Source: Shewanella salipaludis
GTDB lineage: Bacteria > Pseudomonadota > Gammaproteobacteria > Enterobacterales > Shewanellaceae
NCBI RefSeq assembly: GCF_012911865.1
Contig: NZ_JAAXYH010000001.1
Span: 558,001-622,000, forward strand
Direction of reading: 5' to 3'
Length of the DNA stretch: 64,000 bases
The translations under genes were made by a program, and so were the position numbers. This document shows positions 1 to 7,271 of this stretch, in pieces. Below the pieces are notes generated by a model, which was not told where the DNA came from, ran no database searches, and worked only from the letters and a program-made list of their open reading frames with translations. Position 1 is the stretch's first letter. Each line of letters begins with the position of its first letter.

Positions 1-683
1 ATGTGCCCGGGATCTATGGCGAAACGTCTGGCCATGTCCAGCTTGACCTTGCGGGTCGCGGTGGCGGTGAGCAGCAATACCAGAGGTATCTTGAGTGCCT
101 GGCAATAGCTGGGCAACTTGAGGTAGTCGGGACGAAAGTTATGCCCCCACTCGGAGATACAGTGCGCCTCGTCGACCACCAACATGGAGATGGCTACCGA
201 CTCGATGAAATGACGGAAGCGTTCATTCTTGAACCGCTCCACCGACACCATGAGGATCTTGATCTTGCCGCTGCGCACATCCTGCATCACCTGGCGGCTC
301 TGCTCCGGGCTCAGGGTCGAGTCCAGGCTGGCGGCGGCTATGCCCTTGCCCGCCAGGAAGTTCAGCTGATCTTTCATCAGTGCCAACAGGGGTGACACCA
401 CCAGGGTGAGATGGGGCAAGTGCAGCGCGGTAAATTGATAGCACAGCGACTTGCCCGAGCCGGTGGGGAAGATCGCCAGGCTGGAATGTCCCGCCAGCAG
501 CTGCGCTACCACCCTCCCCTGGCCTTCGCGGAACTGAGCGAAGCCAAAATGCTGCGCCAGCGAGCGCTCGAGTGCCTCCGGCGTCGGGCTGATATTTGTG
601 GCAGGCTGAAGTTCGACAGGCAGTGATGCGGCAGTCGAAGCGCCCATAGAGTCGCTAAGCGGAGATAGAAAGGGATCGGACAT
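1..683 (-). CDS. RecQ-family ATP-dependent DNA helicase (N-terminal 227 residues)
   Basis: N-terminal part of a 3'-5' DNA helicase of superfamily 2; the frame is still open at the window's left edge. Visible are the Walker A motif GSGKS (residues 75-79), a DEAH box in the RecQ-specific context [15 protein letters not shown] (171 onward), and the motif III TATAT stretch (206-210). About 40 residues precede the conserved LAQHFGF region, more than in E. coli RecQ. The start is the ATG at 683; no other in-frame ATG lies before the conserved region apart from codon 13. RecQ proteins unwind recombination and replication intermediates. Without the C-terminal zinc and HRDC domains I cannot tell RecQ itself from a shorter paralogue, so no symbol is given. 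Confidence 0.93.
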   Translation of the reverse strand, partial: MSDPFLSPLSDSMGASTAASLPVELQPATNISPTPEALERSLAQHFGFAQFREGQGRVVAQLLAGHSSLAIFPTGSGKSLCYQFTALHLPHLTLVVSPLLALMKDQLNFLAGKGIAAASLDSTLSPEQSRQVMQDVRSGKIKILMVSVERFKNERFRHFIESVAISMLVVDEAHCISEWGHNFRPDYLKLPSYCQALKIPLVLLLTATATRKVKLDMARRFAIDPGH

Positions 684-956
684 CTGGGTTCTCTGGGCCT
701 AAGCGCATGTCAGTCGGGTTAGCCAAACCTGGCAAGTCGGTTGAATCCTTGCCGAGTCGAGCCCGGCAAACAAGCATTGTAGCAAAATCTTCGCCGTCAA
801 GATTCAATTTCTAAGGAAGTGCTGAAGAAGTGAAGCGATGAAGTGGTGAGGGGACGGGATCTCATGCCATAAGGCCTGTCCTGAAAAACCTTTAAACGGC
901 CGAAGCTGAGCCTTCTGCTTGATCTCAGGTATTAAGCTTCACATGCTTGAAAGCGA

Positions 957-2735
957 CTAGGCGGGTACAGGCTCGAGACTGGCTTCGTAGCTGAGTTGCT
1001 TCTGCATCAGCCCGCTGTATATCCCATTGCTGTTTCGTATGAGTGAATCATGGGAGCCTATTTGACTGATCTCCCCCTTATCCATCACGACGATTCGTTG
1101 GGCTCGGCTAATTGTTGAGAAGCGATGGGTGATCATTATCGTTGTCCTCCCCTTCATCAGGTGCTCAAGGCCCTGCTGCACCAGATGCTCATTGTGCGCG
1201 TCCAGAGCGCTGGTCGCTTCATCGAGGATCAGAATATTGGCGTCCCTTAAGATAGCCCGGGCAATGGCGATCCGCTGTTTTTGCCCACCGGAAAGCTGCA
1301 CCCCGCGATCGCCCAATTGGGTGTCATAACCACAGGGAAGCTTGCAGATAAACTCATGGGCATTGGCGTGCTTGGCCGCTTGGATCACTTCTTCCTCCGT
1401 CGCCAGGCGATCTGAAAGTGCGTATTGAATATTTTCCAGTATGCTGCCGGAAAAGAGACTGGGCTCCTGTTCCACAATGGCAATATTTCGCCTTATGGCA
1501 TGCAGGCTCAATGTGTCGGCATCTACACCATCGAACCTGAGTTTGCCCGAGTCGGGTGTGTAAAAACCCAGTATCAGACTGGCAATGGTCGATTTTCCTG
1601 CGCCGGATGAACCGACCAAGGCTATTTTTTCTCCCGCAGCTACGGATAAATTAAACCTTCTCAATGCCTTGTTTTCGGGGCGAGCGGGATAGGAAAATTC
1701 AACATTTTCAAAGGCTATCTCGCCCCTGAATTGGGGTAACTCCGCTTCGCTTGGCCCTTCCGGGATCTGTGGCTGAAGAGAAAGCAATTCGAAGACTCTT
1801 TCCGTTGCCCCCACGGCTTTCATCCACTCTCCCCAAAACCAACTCACCCCGGATGCCGACATTGCCACCATGGCGGCATACAGAATAAAACTGGTTAACT
1901 CTCCGATACTCAGCTGGCCTTCAAGCACCATCTGACCGCCGAACCACAGAGTAACCAACAAGGCCATGTACTGGATAAAGCTGGTGACGCCCTGAAATCC
2001 GGCGAAAATACGGGTGTTGCCTAGAGATAAATCCTGGGTTTTATCCGTTGCCGCTCGGTAGCGTCGCTTCGCCCCATTTTGCTGACCAAAGGCATGCATC
2101 AAACGAATATTGGCAAAGCTTTCCTGGGCTATATGGTTACAGTCGGCCAAATTGTCCTGAACCAGCTTAGATCTGCTGCTCACCATTTTGCCCGCTTGAC
2201 GCGCAGCCAATATGGATAAAGGCACGACCACCAACATCAATAGACTGAGTTTGGGAGAAAGCATAAGCAGCAAGACGGCACCGCCGATGCAGGTCAACAA
2301 GGAGCGCAGCGCGATCGCCAATGCCATGGTCAGGGTGTCTTTCAGCACTTCGACATCGGCAGAAAGCCGGTTACTCAAGTTGCCGACATTATTGCGATCA
2401 AAAAAACCTATTCCCTGGCCAATGATGGCGCCATAGAGCTGCTGTTTGAGTCGAGTCACTATTAGGGTCCCCGCCGACTCAAAGAGGTAGTAGCGCAGTG
2501 AGGTCGCAGCTGCGTGGATCAAAAATACCAGTATCATGACCAGTCCAACCCAGGTGAGCCAGTCACTTTGCTGTGCCTTCACCGAGTTATCGATAAAGTA
2601 GGCGACTGCCTTGGGAAAACTGAGCTGGATGACCACAGTGACCAACATGACAATGAAGCCCAGCAAGAGCCGATAAATATAAGGCCTGATCAGCTGCAGC
2701 CTGAGGCGGTGCAATTTCCTGGTTTCCAGGTTCAT
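957..2735 (-). CDS. ABC exporter (fused permease and ATPase) of the RiPP operon
   Basis: A 592-residue half-transporter of the type I exporter (MsbA/lipid-peptide) family, probably working as a homodimer that exports the mature peptide. The N-terminal 300 residues hold the six-helix membrane domain. The nucleotide-binding domain has Walker A GSSGAGKS (375-382), signature LSGGQ (481-485), Walker B ILILDEA (501-507) and the switch His in ITHRFS (about 537). There is no N-terminal C39 peptidase domain, so leader removal must come from another protein, possibly the SDH-type protease in the same operon. The start ATG overlaps the stop of the upstream MauD-like gene as ATGA, indicating translational coupling. 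It is the last gene of the operon. Substrate assignment is inferred from context only. Confidence 0.9.
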   Translation of the reverse strand: MNLETRKLHRLRLQLIRPYIYRLLLGFIVMLVTVVIQLSFPKAVAYFIDNSVKAQQSDWLTWVGLVMILVFLIHAAATSLRYYLFESAGTLIVTRLKQQLYGAIIGQGIGFFDRNNVGNLSNRLSADVEVLKDTLTMALAIALRSLLTCIGGAVLLLMLSPKLSLLMLVVVPLSILAARQAGKMVSSRSKLVQDNLADCNHIAQESFANIRLMHAFGQQNGAKRRYRAATDKTQDLSLGNTRIFAGFQGVTSFIQYMALLVTLWFGGQMVLEGQLSIGELTSFILYAAMVAMSASGVSWFWGEWMKAVGATERVFELLSLQPQIPEGPSEAELPQFRGEIAFENVEFSYPARPENKALRRFNLSVAAGEKIALVGSSGAGKSTIASLILGFYTPDSGKLRFDGVDADTLSLHAIRRNIAIVEQEPSLFSGSILENIQYALSDRLATEEEVIQAAKHANAHEFICKLPCGYDTQLGDRGVQLSGGQKQRIAIARAILRDANILILDEATSALDAHNEHLVQQGLEHLMKGRTTIMITHRFSTISRAQRIVVMDKGEISQIGSHDSLIRNSNGIYSGLMQKQLSYEASLEPVPA

Positions 2736-3301
2736 AATGCAGGCTCCGCTTCCGATAAGATGTCATCCATCTGCGAAATAAAGCTGAGCCAGTCATCGTC
2801 ACCGATAATTCCACTGGCCTGTAACACCCGGTTTTCATCCAAAAACAAATAAAACGGGGAAGCGCTGCGGGGGTTCAAACTTTTGCGTACTTCGCTGTCC
2901 ATAGCCACCGCAAGGCTTAACAGGTCGGTGTCGGCCAAAAACGCTTTCAGCTTATTCGGGTGCTCAGATGCAACCAACCACATCACCAGCTCCGCACTAT
3001 TCAAGGCTGCTTGTATGCGGCTAAGTTCCGCAAGCTTGCCATGGCACTCCTTACATTTGGAGGATAAGAACACCAGAACCGTCGGTTTATTTACCGAGCC
3101 TACAGGCGTCTTACCCACTAAGGTTGCACCTGAAAAATCAGGAACCGGCTCCCCAACGGGCAAGGTTAAGGGGACGGCATTGACACCTGGGACATGCATA
3201 GTCCGCATCATATCGAACAGCCGGAAGGTGAGCACCAGGTTAATTGAAACCGCAAAGATAAGGCAAGCCAAGACCCAATGTATTAACCCTATGTCCGTCA
3301 T
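2732..3301 (-). CDS. MauD-like membrane-anchored thioredoxin-fold protein
   Basis: A 189-residue protein with one N-terminal membrane helix (about residues 6-25) and a periplasmic TlpA/redoxin domain containing CKEC at 83-86, a CxxC redox centre after FLSSK. It resembles MauD, the methylamine-dehydrogenase maturation factor thought to handle disulfides. It is preceded directly by a MauE-like membrane protein, the same pairing as in mau operons. A good ribosome-binding site (AAGGA) lies about 6 bases before the ATG. Within this peptide operon it probably forms or corrects a disulfide in the exported peptide, whose two precursors share two core cysteines. That role is an inference; the fold and CxxC are directly visible. 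Confidence 0.82.
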   Translation of the reverse strand: MTDIGLIHWVLACLIFAVSINLVLTFRLFDMMRTMHVPGVNAVPLTLPVGEPVPDFSGATLVGKTPVGSVNKPTVLVFLSSKCKECHGKLAELSRIQAALNSAELVMWLVASEHPNKLKAFLADTDLLSLAVAMDSEVRKSLNPRSASPFYLFLDENRVLQASGIIGDDDWLSFISQMDDILSEAEPAL

Positions 3302-3310
3302 ATAAAATCC

Positions 3311-3826
3311 TTAGGCGTCATGGCGCAATAACGTGGCGACATCAGGCAAATGTATCGTTATCTGAGCAAGCATGAATGCACAGCCAAATAGCAGCCATTG
3401 GGAGGCAGGGACCAGAGTCAAGGCACTCGATGTAAACGTGAGCATGATGAAACAAGCCGCTATCAAGATCAAAGTGCGATAAAAGTCATACGCGTTGACA
3501 TGGCGGTTTTCCCGGCCGAAACAATGACAGCTGACCAATCTGTGCTTGATCAAAATTGACGCTATGTAGAGGGCGAAGGAGACAAATAAAAGCAGTGCAG
3601 CCTGCATGGCCAAGGCTCTCCAGGGCCCATCAATGAGCAACATGGCCGCCAACATCCATTCTGTAGCCACCAGGCCAAGTGCCGAGAGCAAACGCCATTG
3701 CACAGGCACATTTAAGGTATCCGCCAGACTGTCTCTAAACCTGGCGAATGAGTTTGTTTTCCCCCAGGCGGCAAGCACAAGTACGATAAAGATAAACAAA
3801 CGACAAAATTCGGCTAAATAAATCAA
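3311..3826 (-). CDS. MauE/DoxX-like redox-associated membrane protein
   Basis: A 171-residue hydrophobic protein with four or more predicted membrane helices (residues about 5-20, 48-65, 70-93, 115-135, 140-160) and a CHCFG motif at 100-104, characteristic of MauE-family proteins that partner a MauD thioredoxin. The start appears to be TTG at 3826: no ATG occurs until about residue 58, and GAGG lies about 8 bases upstream, just after the stop of the protease gene. It probably passes electrons across the membrane to the neighbouring MauD-like protein, in the way VKOR/DsbB/CcdA-type partners do. Mechanism in this family is not firmly established and the role here is inferred from neighbours. 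Confidence 0.78.
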   Translation of the reverse strand: MIYLAEFCRLFIFIVLVLAAWGKTNSFARFRDSLADTLNVPVQWRLLSALGLVATEWMLAAMLLIDGPWRALAMQAALLLFVSFALYIASILIKHRLVSCHCFGRENRHVNAYDFYRTLILIAACFIMLTFTSSALTLVPASQWLLFGCAFMLAQITIHLPDVATLLRHDA

Positions 3827-3829
3827 GAC

Positions 3830-4696
3830 TTACCTCACTATTTTCCAGCAAGGAGAAGGCCTTTCCGGGTGGCACCAGCGCCCGCGGGTTTCATTGGCAG
3901 TGGCTATGATGGCATCACACCAAGCTGCGTCCAATGACTCACATGCGCCCGGGCCCAACTTGGCGCGGATCTGTTCTGCTATTTTCCAAGCCGTCGCATC
4001 GACCTGGGGATCCTGCTTCATCTTCAGCCCCAACTGGGCCAGTTCTTCCCGGGTAATGGCATAAGTGTGCGAGTGGTAACCGTACTGGAGCTGTTCAACT
4101 AGCTTGCTGCGTATGCCTTGTTCCTGTTCCGGCAGCTGAAATGCCAGCAACTGCTCACCTATCTGTTGCAGTTCCAGTGTCGAGCGGTAAAAGGACGTCA
4201 AGGTCGTAGGGAAAATGCTGTTGCACAGATGGGATGCCGACTGAGCCTTCACTTCATCGTCGTCGAGCTTAAACCAGTCCCGCATCATTTGTGAAAACAA
4301 GCGCACATCCTGGGATGACAGGCTCGACGGAGCCTCCTCATGGTTTGAGGCGCCCGCCTGCAAGGCGGGATCTATCGGCGAAAAGATAGCCAAAGGCCCG
4401 GCGATGATTTCATGCCCGGACAGACACAACAAGGTTGCGGCAGACTCGCAATGATGCGGCACAATGAAGCAAAGGGTATCGCAAAATTCTCTCAATAAAA
4501 GCGCAATACGCCTGACAGCATTCACTATGCCACCGCGGCCGTAGAGCACGACATCCAGTCGCCTAACATGCCCGAGTTGCTGCAAGCTGTTATAGAGCGC
4601 CGGCAATAACTCGATATCGAGTTGACTGGCAGCGAGCACCAATACCTTGCTGTCTCGCTGACTTTCCAACCTCTTAATGTCATCCGAATTCAGCAT
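3830..4696 (-). CDS. SDH/Clp-fold serine proteinase homologue in the RiPP operon
   Basis: A 288-residue cytoplasmic protein related to the serine dehydrogenase proteinase (SDH, SppA/ClpP-fold) family. The signature region reads as an oxyanion-type GRGG loop (53-56), then the CESAATLL segment with the candidate nucleophile Ser85, then EIIAGPLAIFSPIDP, matching the family pattern SAGT...GPxxxxGPIDP. I chose the ATG at 4696: GAGGGGG lies 7 bases upstream and the start overlaps the ligase stop as ATGCTGA. A longer frame from 4717 would overlap the ligase by 28 bases and lacks a ribosome site. As the exporter lacks a peptidase domain, this protein is a good candidate for leader removal. Its C-terminal 180 residues are not recognised. 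Confidence 0.75.
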   Translation of the reverse strand: MLNSDDIKRLESQRDSKVLVLAASQLDIELLPALYNSLQQLGHVRRLDVVLYGRGGIVNAVRRIALLLREFCDTLCFIVPHHCESAATLLCLSGHEIIAGPLAIFSPIDPALQAGASNHEEAPSSLSSQDVRLFSQMMRDWFKLDDDEVKAQSASHLCNSIFPTTLTSFYRSTLELQQIGEQLLAFQLPEQEQGIRSKLVEQLQYGYHSHTYAITREELAQLGLKMKQDPQVDATAWKIAEQIRAKLGPGACESLDAAWCDAIIATANETRGRWCHPERPSPCWKIVR

Positions 4697-5694
4697 TGAG
4701 CCCCCTCTATCAAGCAATCGGCTAATGTGTTCATCATGGTCAATTCGGGCACCAGTTGCTCAACAAACCAAAACTGCCCACCTGGATTGTTTTCCAAGAA
4801 GATATATTCATCCTTCGGCGTCACTATTAAGTCCAGGGCGCCATAATTGAGGCCGTAACTTTTGACAAACTCGCGGCAACGCCGCTCAACATCCAGTGGA
4901 AGCAGCATGGCGCTGTAGGGGATCTCCACACTGAAATCTCTGAAATCTGTTTTCGTGCGCTCGTCCAGCTGTGAATCTATTTTCGCCGCAAACACCCGCT
5001 CACCGATCACAGTCACTCTCAGCTCATAGGCTTTTTCTATGTGTCCCTGAAAATGACAGGGCACATGGGCGATCGCATCCAGCTCGTCCATGTCCAGATC
5101 GCTAATCACAGTGGTCGGAATGCCATCGGACTCCCGCTCTGCTTGCGATACTTTATCTGCGGCTAAGAAGGATGACGACATCGCCTTGAACACCATGTCT
5201 CCCTCCAGCGTCTGCTTGAACGACTTGACGGCTTGCGGCGTGTTGCTGATGATCGACGGCGGGATGGCGAAGCCCAGTCTGACGGCCCTTTTCATCTGCT
5301 CCCCCTTGAAGCTTGCCCCGCGCATCGCCAAGGGGTGGCTCATCCAATAGCAGTCGAGGCCGTACAGTAAGCCAAACAGTGTGTGGTCGGTTTCTTCAAT
5401 CGCGTAGGCATTTTCCTGCGGCCCCAAATCCGGACTGAGAAACGCAAATTCCCCTTTCTTACGCAGCCACACGGATCCTATATCTTCGATCGCGAGCCTG
5501 TCCCCCGTGGGCAGATGTTCAATAAAACCCTCGCACCCATCCTGGCTGATGTGTTGATGAAACTGATAATCACGTGGAAATGTATTCAGGTCGAGGCGAA
5601 AAGGCTGATGGCCTTTGGCTGTCAATATGGGAGTGAGCACCTCGACATGAAGATCATCGCTGTTACTGACGATTAAAATCCGTTTGCTATTCAT
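4690..5694 (-). CDS. ATP-grasp peptide ligase (graspetide/microviridin-type maturase)
   Basis: A 334-residue ATP-grasp enzyme resembling MvdC/MvdD-type ribosomal peptide maturases, which join Ser, Thr or Lys side chains to Asp or Glu side chains in a precursor peptide to give ester or amide rings. Seen directly: the early WLRKKGEFAF segment, a probable ATP-binding lysine region VFKAMSSS (168-175), ELRVTVIGERVFAAKID (224-240), and the Mg/ATP-binding ENNPGGQFWFVE at 301-312, nearly diagnostic for this subfamily. It is the first enzyme gene after the two precursor genes, separated from them by a hairpin with a T-run. There is only one ligase and no acetyltransferase, unlike cyanobacterial microviridin loci. 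The ring pattern made cannot be read from sequence. Confidence 0.88.
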   Translation of the reverse strand: MNSKRILIVSNSDDLHVEVLTPILTAKGHQPFRLDLNTFPRDYQFHQHISQDGCEGFIEHLPTGDRLAIEDIGSVWLRKKGEFAFLSPDLGPQENAYAIEETDHTLFGLLYGLDCYWMSHPLAMRGASFKGEQMKRAVRLGFAIPPSIISNTPQAVKSFKQTLEGDMVFKAMSSSFLAADKVSQAERESDGIPTTVISDLDMDELDAIAHVPCHFQGHIEKAYELRVTVIGERVFAAKIDSQLDERTKTDFRDFSVEIPYSAMLLPLDVERRCREFVKSYGLNYGALDLIVTPKDEYIFLENNPGGQFWFVEQLVPELTMMNTLADCLIEGAQC

Positions 5695-5743
5695 AGACCA
5701 CTTAAATGAGGGAGTAGAAAAATCGAAGTGTGGGAAAAAATTA

Positions 5744-5762
5744 CCCCGGCCTGAAACCGGGG
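5744..5762 (-). terminator. Hairpin and T-run between precursor 1 and the ligase gene
   Basis: On the minus strand CCCCGG pairs with CCGGGG around a 7-base loop and is followed after two bases by six T. It lies 18 bases past the precursor stop and 50 bases before the ligase start. It is probably a leaky terminator that keeps the enzyme mRNA below the precursor mRNA. The promoterless downstream genes argue against complete termination. Confidence 0.65.
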
Positions 5763-5779
5763 ACTTTCTTACGGCTTAA

Positions 5780-5962
5780 TTAGCAATACATGCCTGTGTC
5801 GCTGTAACGTGGAGCATGTCCATTACCCGCAGGCGCCAAAGTACATCCGGCGATTGCCACGCCGTCACGCGCTTTAAATTGCACATTCTGTTGTTGAGAA
5901 ACGTGAGCCTGTTGCTTTTTTTCTGCCAATTTAAAAGCGAAAAGTTTTTTATTGTTGTTCAT
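5780..5962 (-). CDS. Graspetide-like precursor peptide, copy 1 (60 residues)
   Basis: A 60-residue peptide with a charged leader and a cysteine-containing core. The leader carries KKLFAFKLAEKKQQ (residues 5-18), which resembles the PFFARFLE helix that microviridin leaders offer to their ATP-grasp ligase. The core begins near residue 31 and shows ARDGVAIAGCT (31-41) and RYSDTGMYC at the C-terminus (52-60). Compared with copy 2, the leader block, acidic residue 33, Cys40, Thr41, the YSDTG block and a C-terminal Cys are all kept, while the linker differs in sequence and length. A strong AAGGA ribosome site precedes the ATG. It follows copy 2 in the same transcript and appears to be a tandem duplicate including its 3' hairpin. 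Confidence 0.85.
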   Translation of the reverse strand: MNNNKKLFAFKLAEKKQQAHVSQQQNVQFKARDGVAIAGCTLAPAGNGHAPRYSDTGMYC

Positions 5963-6018
5963 GTTATTAATTCCTTTTAATTTTTAAGCGGGAGTGGAGC
6001 AATCGAAACGAGGGAAAA

Positions 6019-6040
6019 TACCCCGGTGAAAACCGAGGTA
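6019..6040 (-). terminator. Hairpin and T-run after precursor 2
   Basis: On the minus strand TACCTCGG pairs with CCGGGGTA (one G-T wobble) around TTTTCA and is followed by TTTT. It is the homologue of the hairpin at 5744-5762; the flanking sequence (ggagt.ga..aatcgaa) is also conserved between the two, so gene and hairpin were duplicated together. Probable partial terminator or 3'-end stabiliser. Confidence 0.62.
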
Positions 6041-6055
6041 TTTTTTACTGCTTAA

Positions 6056-6232
6056 TCAGCAATATATGCCTGTATCGCTGTAGCGAACCAGTCCCCTGCC
6101 TGTAGGATCTGTGCATCCGGCAATTGCAACGCCTTCACGCGCTTTAAATTGAACATGCTTTTGTGAGGAAACGTTAGTCTGTTGCTTTTTTTCTGCCAGT
6201 TTAAAAGCGAAAAGTTTTTTGTTGCTGGTCAT
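6056..6232 (-). CDS. Graspetide-like precursor peptide, copy 2 (58 residues)
   Basis: First gene of the RiPP operon. The ATG at 6232 has AAAAGGAATT about 8 bases upstream and aligns with the start of copy 1; a longer open frame reaching 6454 runs through the promoter and is not used. The 58-residue product shares MxxNKKLFAFKLAEKKQQ with copy 1 and ends RYSDTGIYC. Cys40 and a C-terminal Cys58 are conserved, and the acidic residue 33 is Glu here instead of Asp, an exchange that keeps a side chain able to form an ester or amide. The linker between Cys40-Thr41 and the YSDTG block is two residues shorter and differs (DPTGRGLV), as expected when the conserved ends form the rings. Confidence 0.85.
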   Translation of the reverse strand: MTSNKKLFAFKLAEKKQQTNVSSQKHVQFKAREGVAIAGCTDPTGRGLVRYSDTGIYC

Positions 6233-6627
6233 CTTGTTAATTCCTTTTGATTTTAAAGTAAGTGTAAAAGTCAGAAGACCCTGTCCTACAACTACTTCAC
6301 AAGTCCTTCGCTCATTTTTATAACAAGTATGAAAACAAATAGCAACACAGCGCCGGCGCAAATTAACAAACAGCAAAATTGTCATTCTGGTTTTTATGGA
6401 GACACCGGCATTCGTCCCTGCAGTACTACAACATTGAAATATTGCACAGGACAAAGTGCGTCAGGATATCTGCTCCTACTCCCATCTCAGTTGTTTTAAT
6501 CTATTGGGTATCGAACGCCTTCCATGTTCAGCTTGAAACAATCGCAGCGAGGATAATGCAGCGACGTGGAGATAAGCACTTGGGATCGGCACTAAGATCT
6601 AGACAGGTACTAAAATCTAGACCGTTG
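6233..6627. other. Intergenic region upstream of the RiPP operon
   Basis: About 395 bases without a convincing gene. The left part holds the operon promoter and 5' leader. The right part (6346-6627) is AT-rich and shows only a short imprecise direct repeat (ctaagatctagac / ctaaaatctagac near 6584-6616). Confidence 0.6.
6317..6345 (-). promoter_or_regulatory. Sigma-70-like promoter of the RiPP operon
   Basis: Read on the minus strand, TTGCTA (6345-6340) is followed after exactly 17 bases by TATAAA (6322-6317), a near-consensus sigma-70 promoter. Transcription would begin near 6310, giving a leader of about 75 bases before the first precursor. No operator is recognised. Confidence 0.65.
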
Positions 6628-7017
6628 CTAAGATTTTTCCGTCGGTGGCAATCTGCCGCTGCGCGCCAGACGCCGTGTTACCGAGCTGTGATAATGGCGT
6701 GCCGCCAGTGGGCGAATGAGCGGCAGCCCCAGCAGCCAGGCCAATGGCCGCAGCCTTGGTACCCTTTGCAGCAGGGCAATGTAAGCGTCGAGCTCGGAGA
6801 GGATGCGGCCATCGGCGGTCTGCACATGCAGCTCGGTCAAGGCCTTGGTGGGATCTATCCCGAGCCGCCGCAGGGCCTGGTCCTGATTGGTGATATCGAA
6901 CCAGGTCACCTGGTCGGCATTGTCGCCGGCGAGTTGCTCGTAGTGGCGCCTGTCTTCGACGCAGCGAGGACAGGCGCCGTCGTAGAAGACGGTCAATTGG
7001 GTCTGTGCTGGCTTCAC
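6628..7017 (-). CDS. DCC-family thiol-disulfide oxidoreductase (DUF393)
   Basis: A 129-residue protein opening with FYDGACPRCVEDRRHY, the YDGxCxxC signature of the DCC/YuxK family of putative thiol-disulfide oxidoreductases. C-terminal hydrophobic stretch RPLAWLLGLPLIRPLA is also typical. The start is GTG at 7017, with GGGAG 6 bases upstream; no ATG is available before the motif. Length matches the family (about 110-140). It lies upstream of the RiPP operon on the same strand, but about 300 bases and a promoter separate them, so co-function is not supported beyond proximity. Substrate unknown. Confidence 0.86.
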   Translation of the reverse strand: MKPAQTQLTVFYDGACPRCVEDRRHYEQLAGDNADQVTWFDITNQDQALRRLGIDPTKALTELHVQTADGRILSELDAYIALLQRVPRLRPLAWLLGLPLIRPLAARHYHSSVTRRLARSGRLPPTEKS

Positions 7018-7271
7018 TCTGGCTCCCGCAGCTTGATGGCACTCTTGGCATTCCTGCTATCAAGTACTCCTGCTACCAAGTATAGCCAAGCCCCTCCTCC
7101 CTTGGGAGACTCGGCCAATCCATCTTTAACGGTCAATTTACTGGCAATCGATCGCCTCTGAGCCAAGAGCGGGCGGCGTCGGCTTTATCCCCGCCGGCAT
7201 TAGGTGTACATTGAGGCGCGCTCATTTCATGCCTCTCATGGCGAGCAATATAATAAAAGGAGAAACGCGAG

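Noticed and set aside
1..444. Plus- and minus-strand open frames overlapping the left edge.
   Set aside because: The minus frame starting at 683 carries the full RecQ motif set; the others are shadows.
4697..4717. A longer start for the SDH-type proteinase.
   Set aside because: It would overlap the ligase by 28 bases and lacks a ribosome site, whereas GAGGGGG is spaced well for the ATG at 4696.
6233..6454. An upstream in-frame extension of precursor 2 to a 132-residue protein.
   Set aside because: It runs through the promoter and 5' leader, has no ribosome site, and the internal ATG at 6232 aligns exactly with the start of precursor 1.
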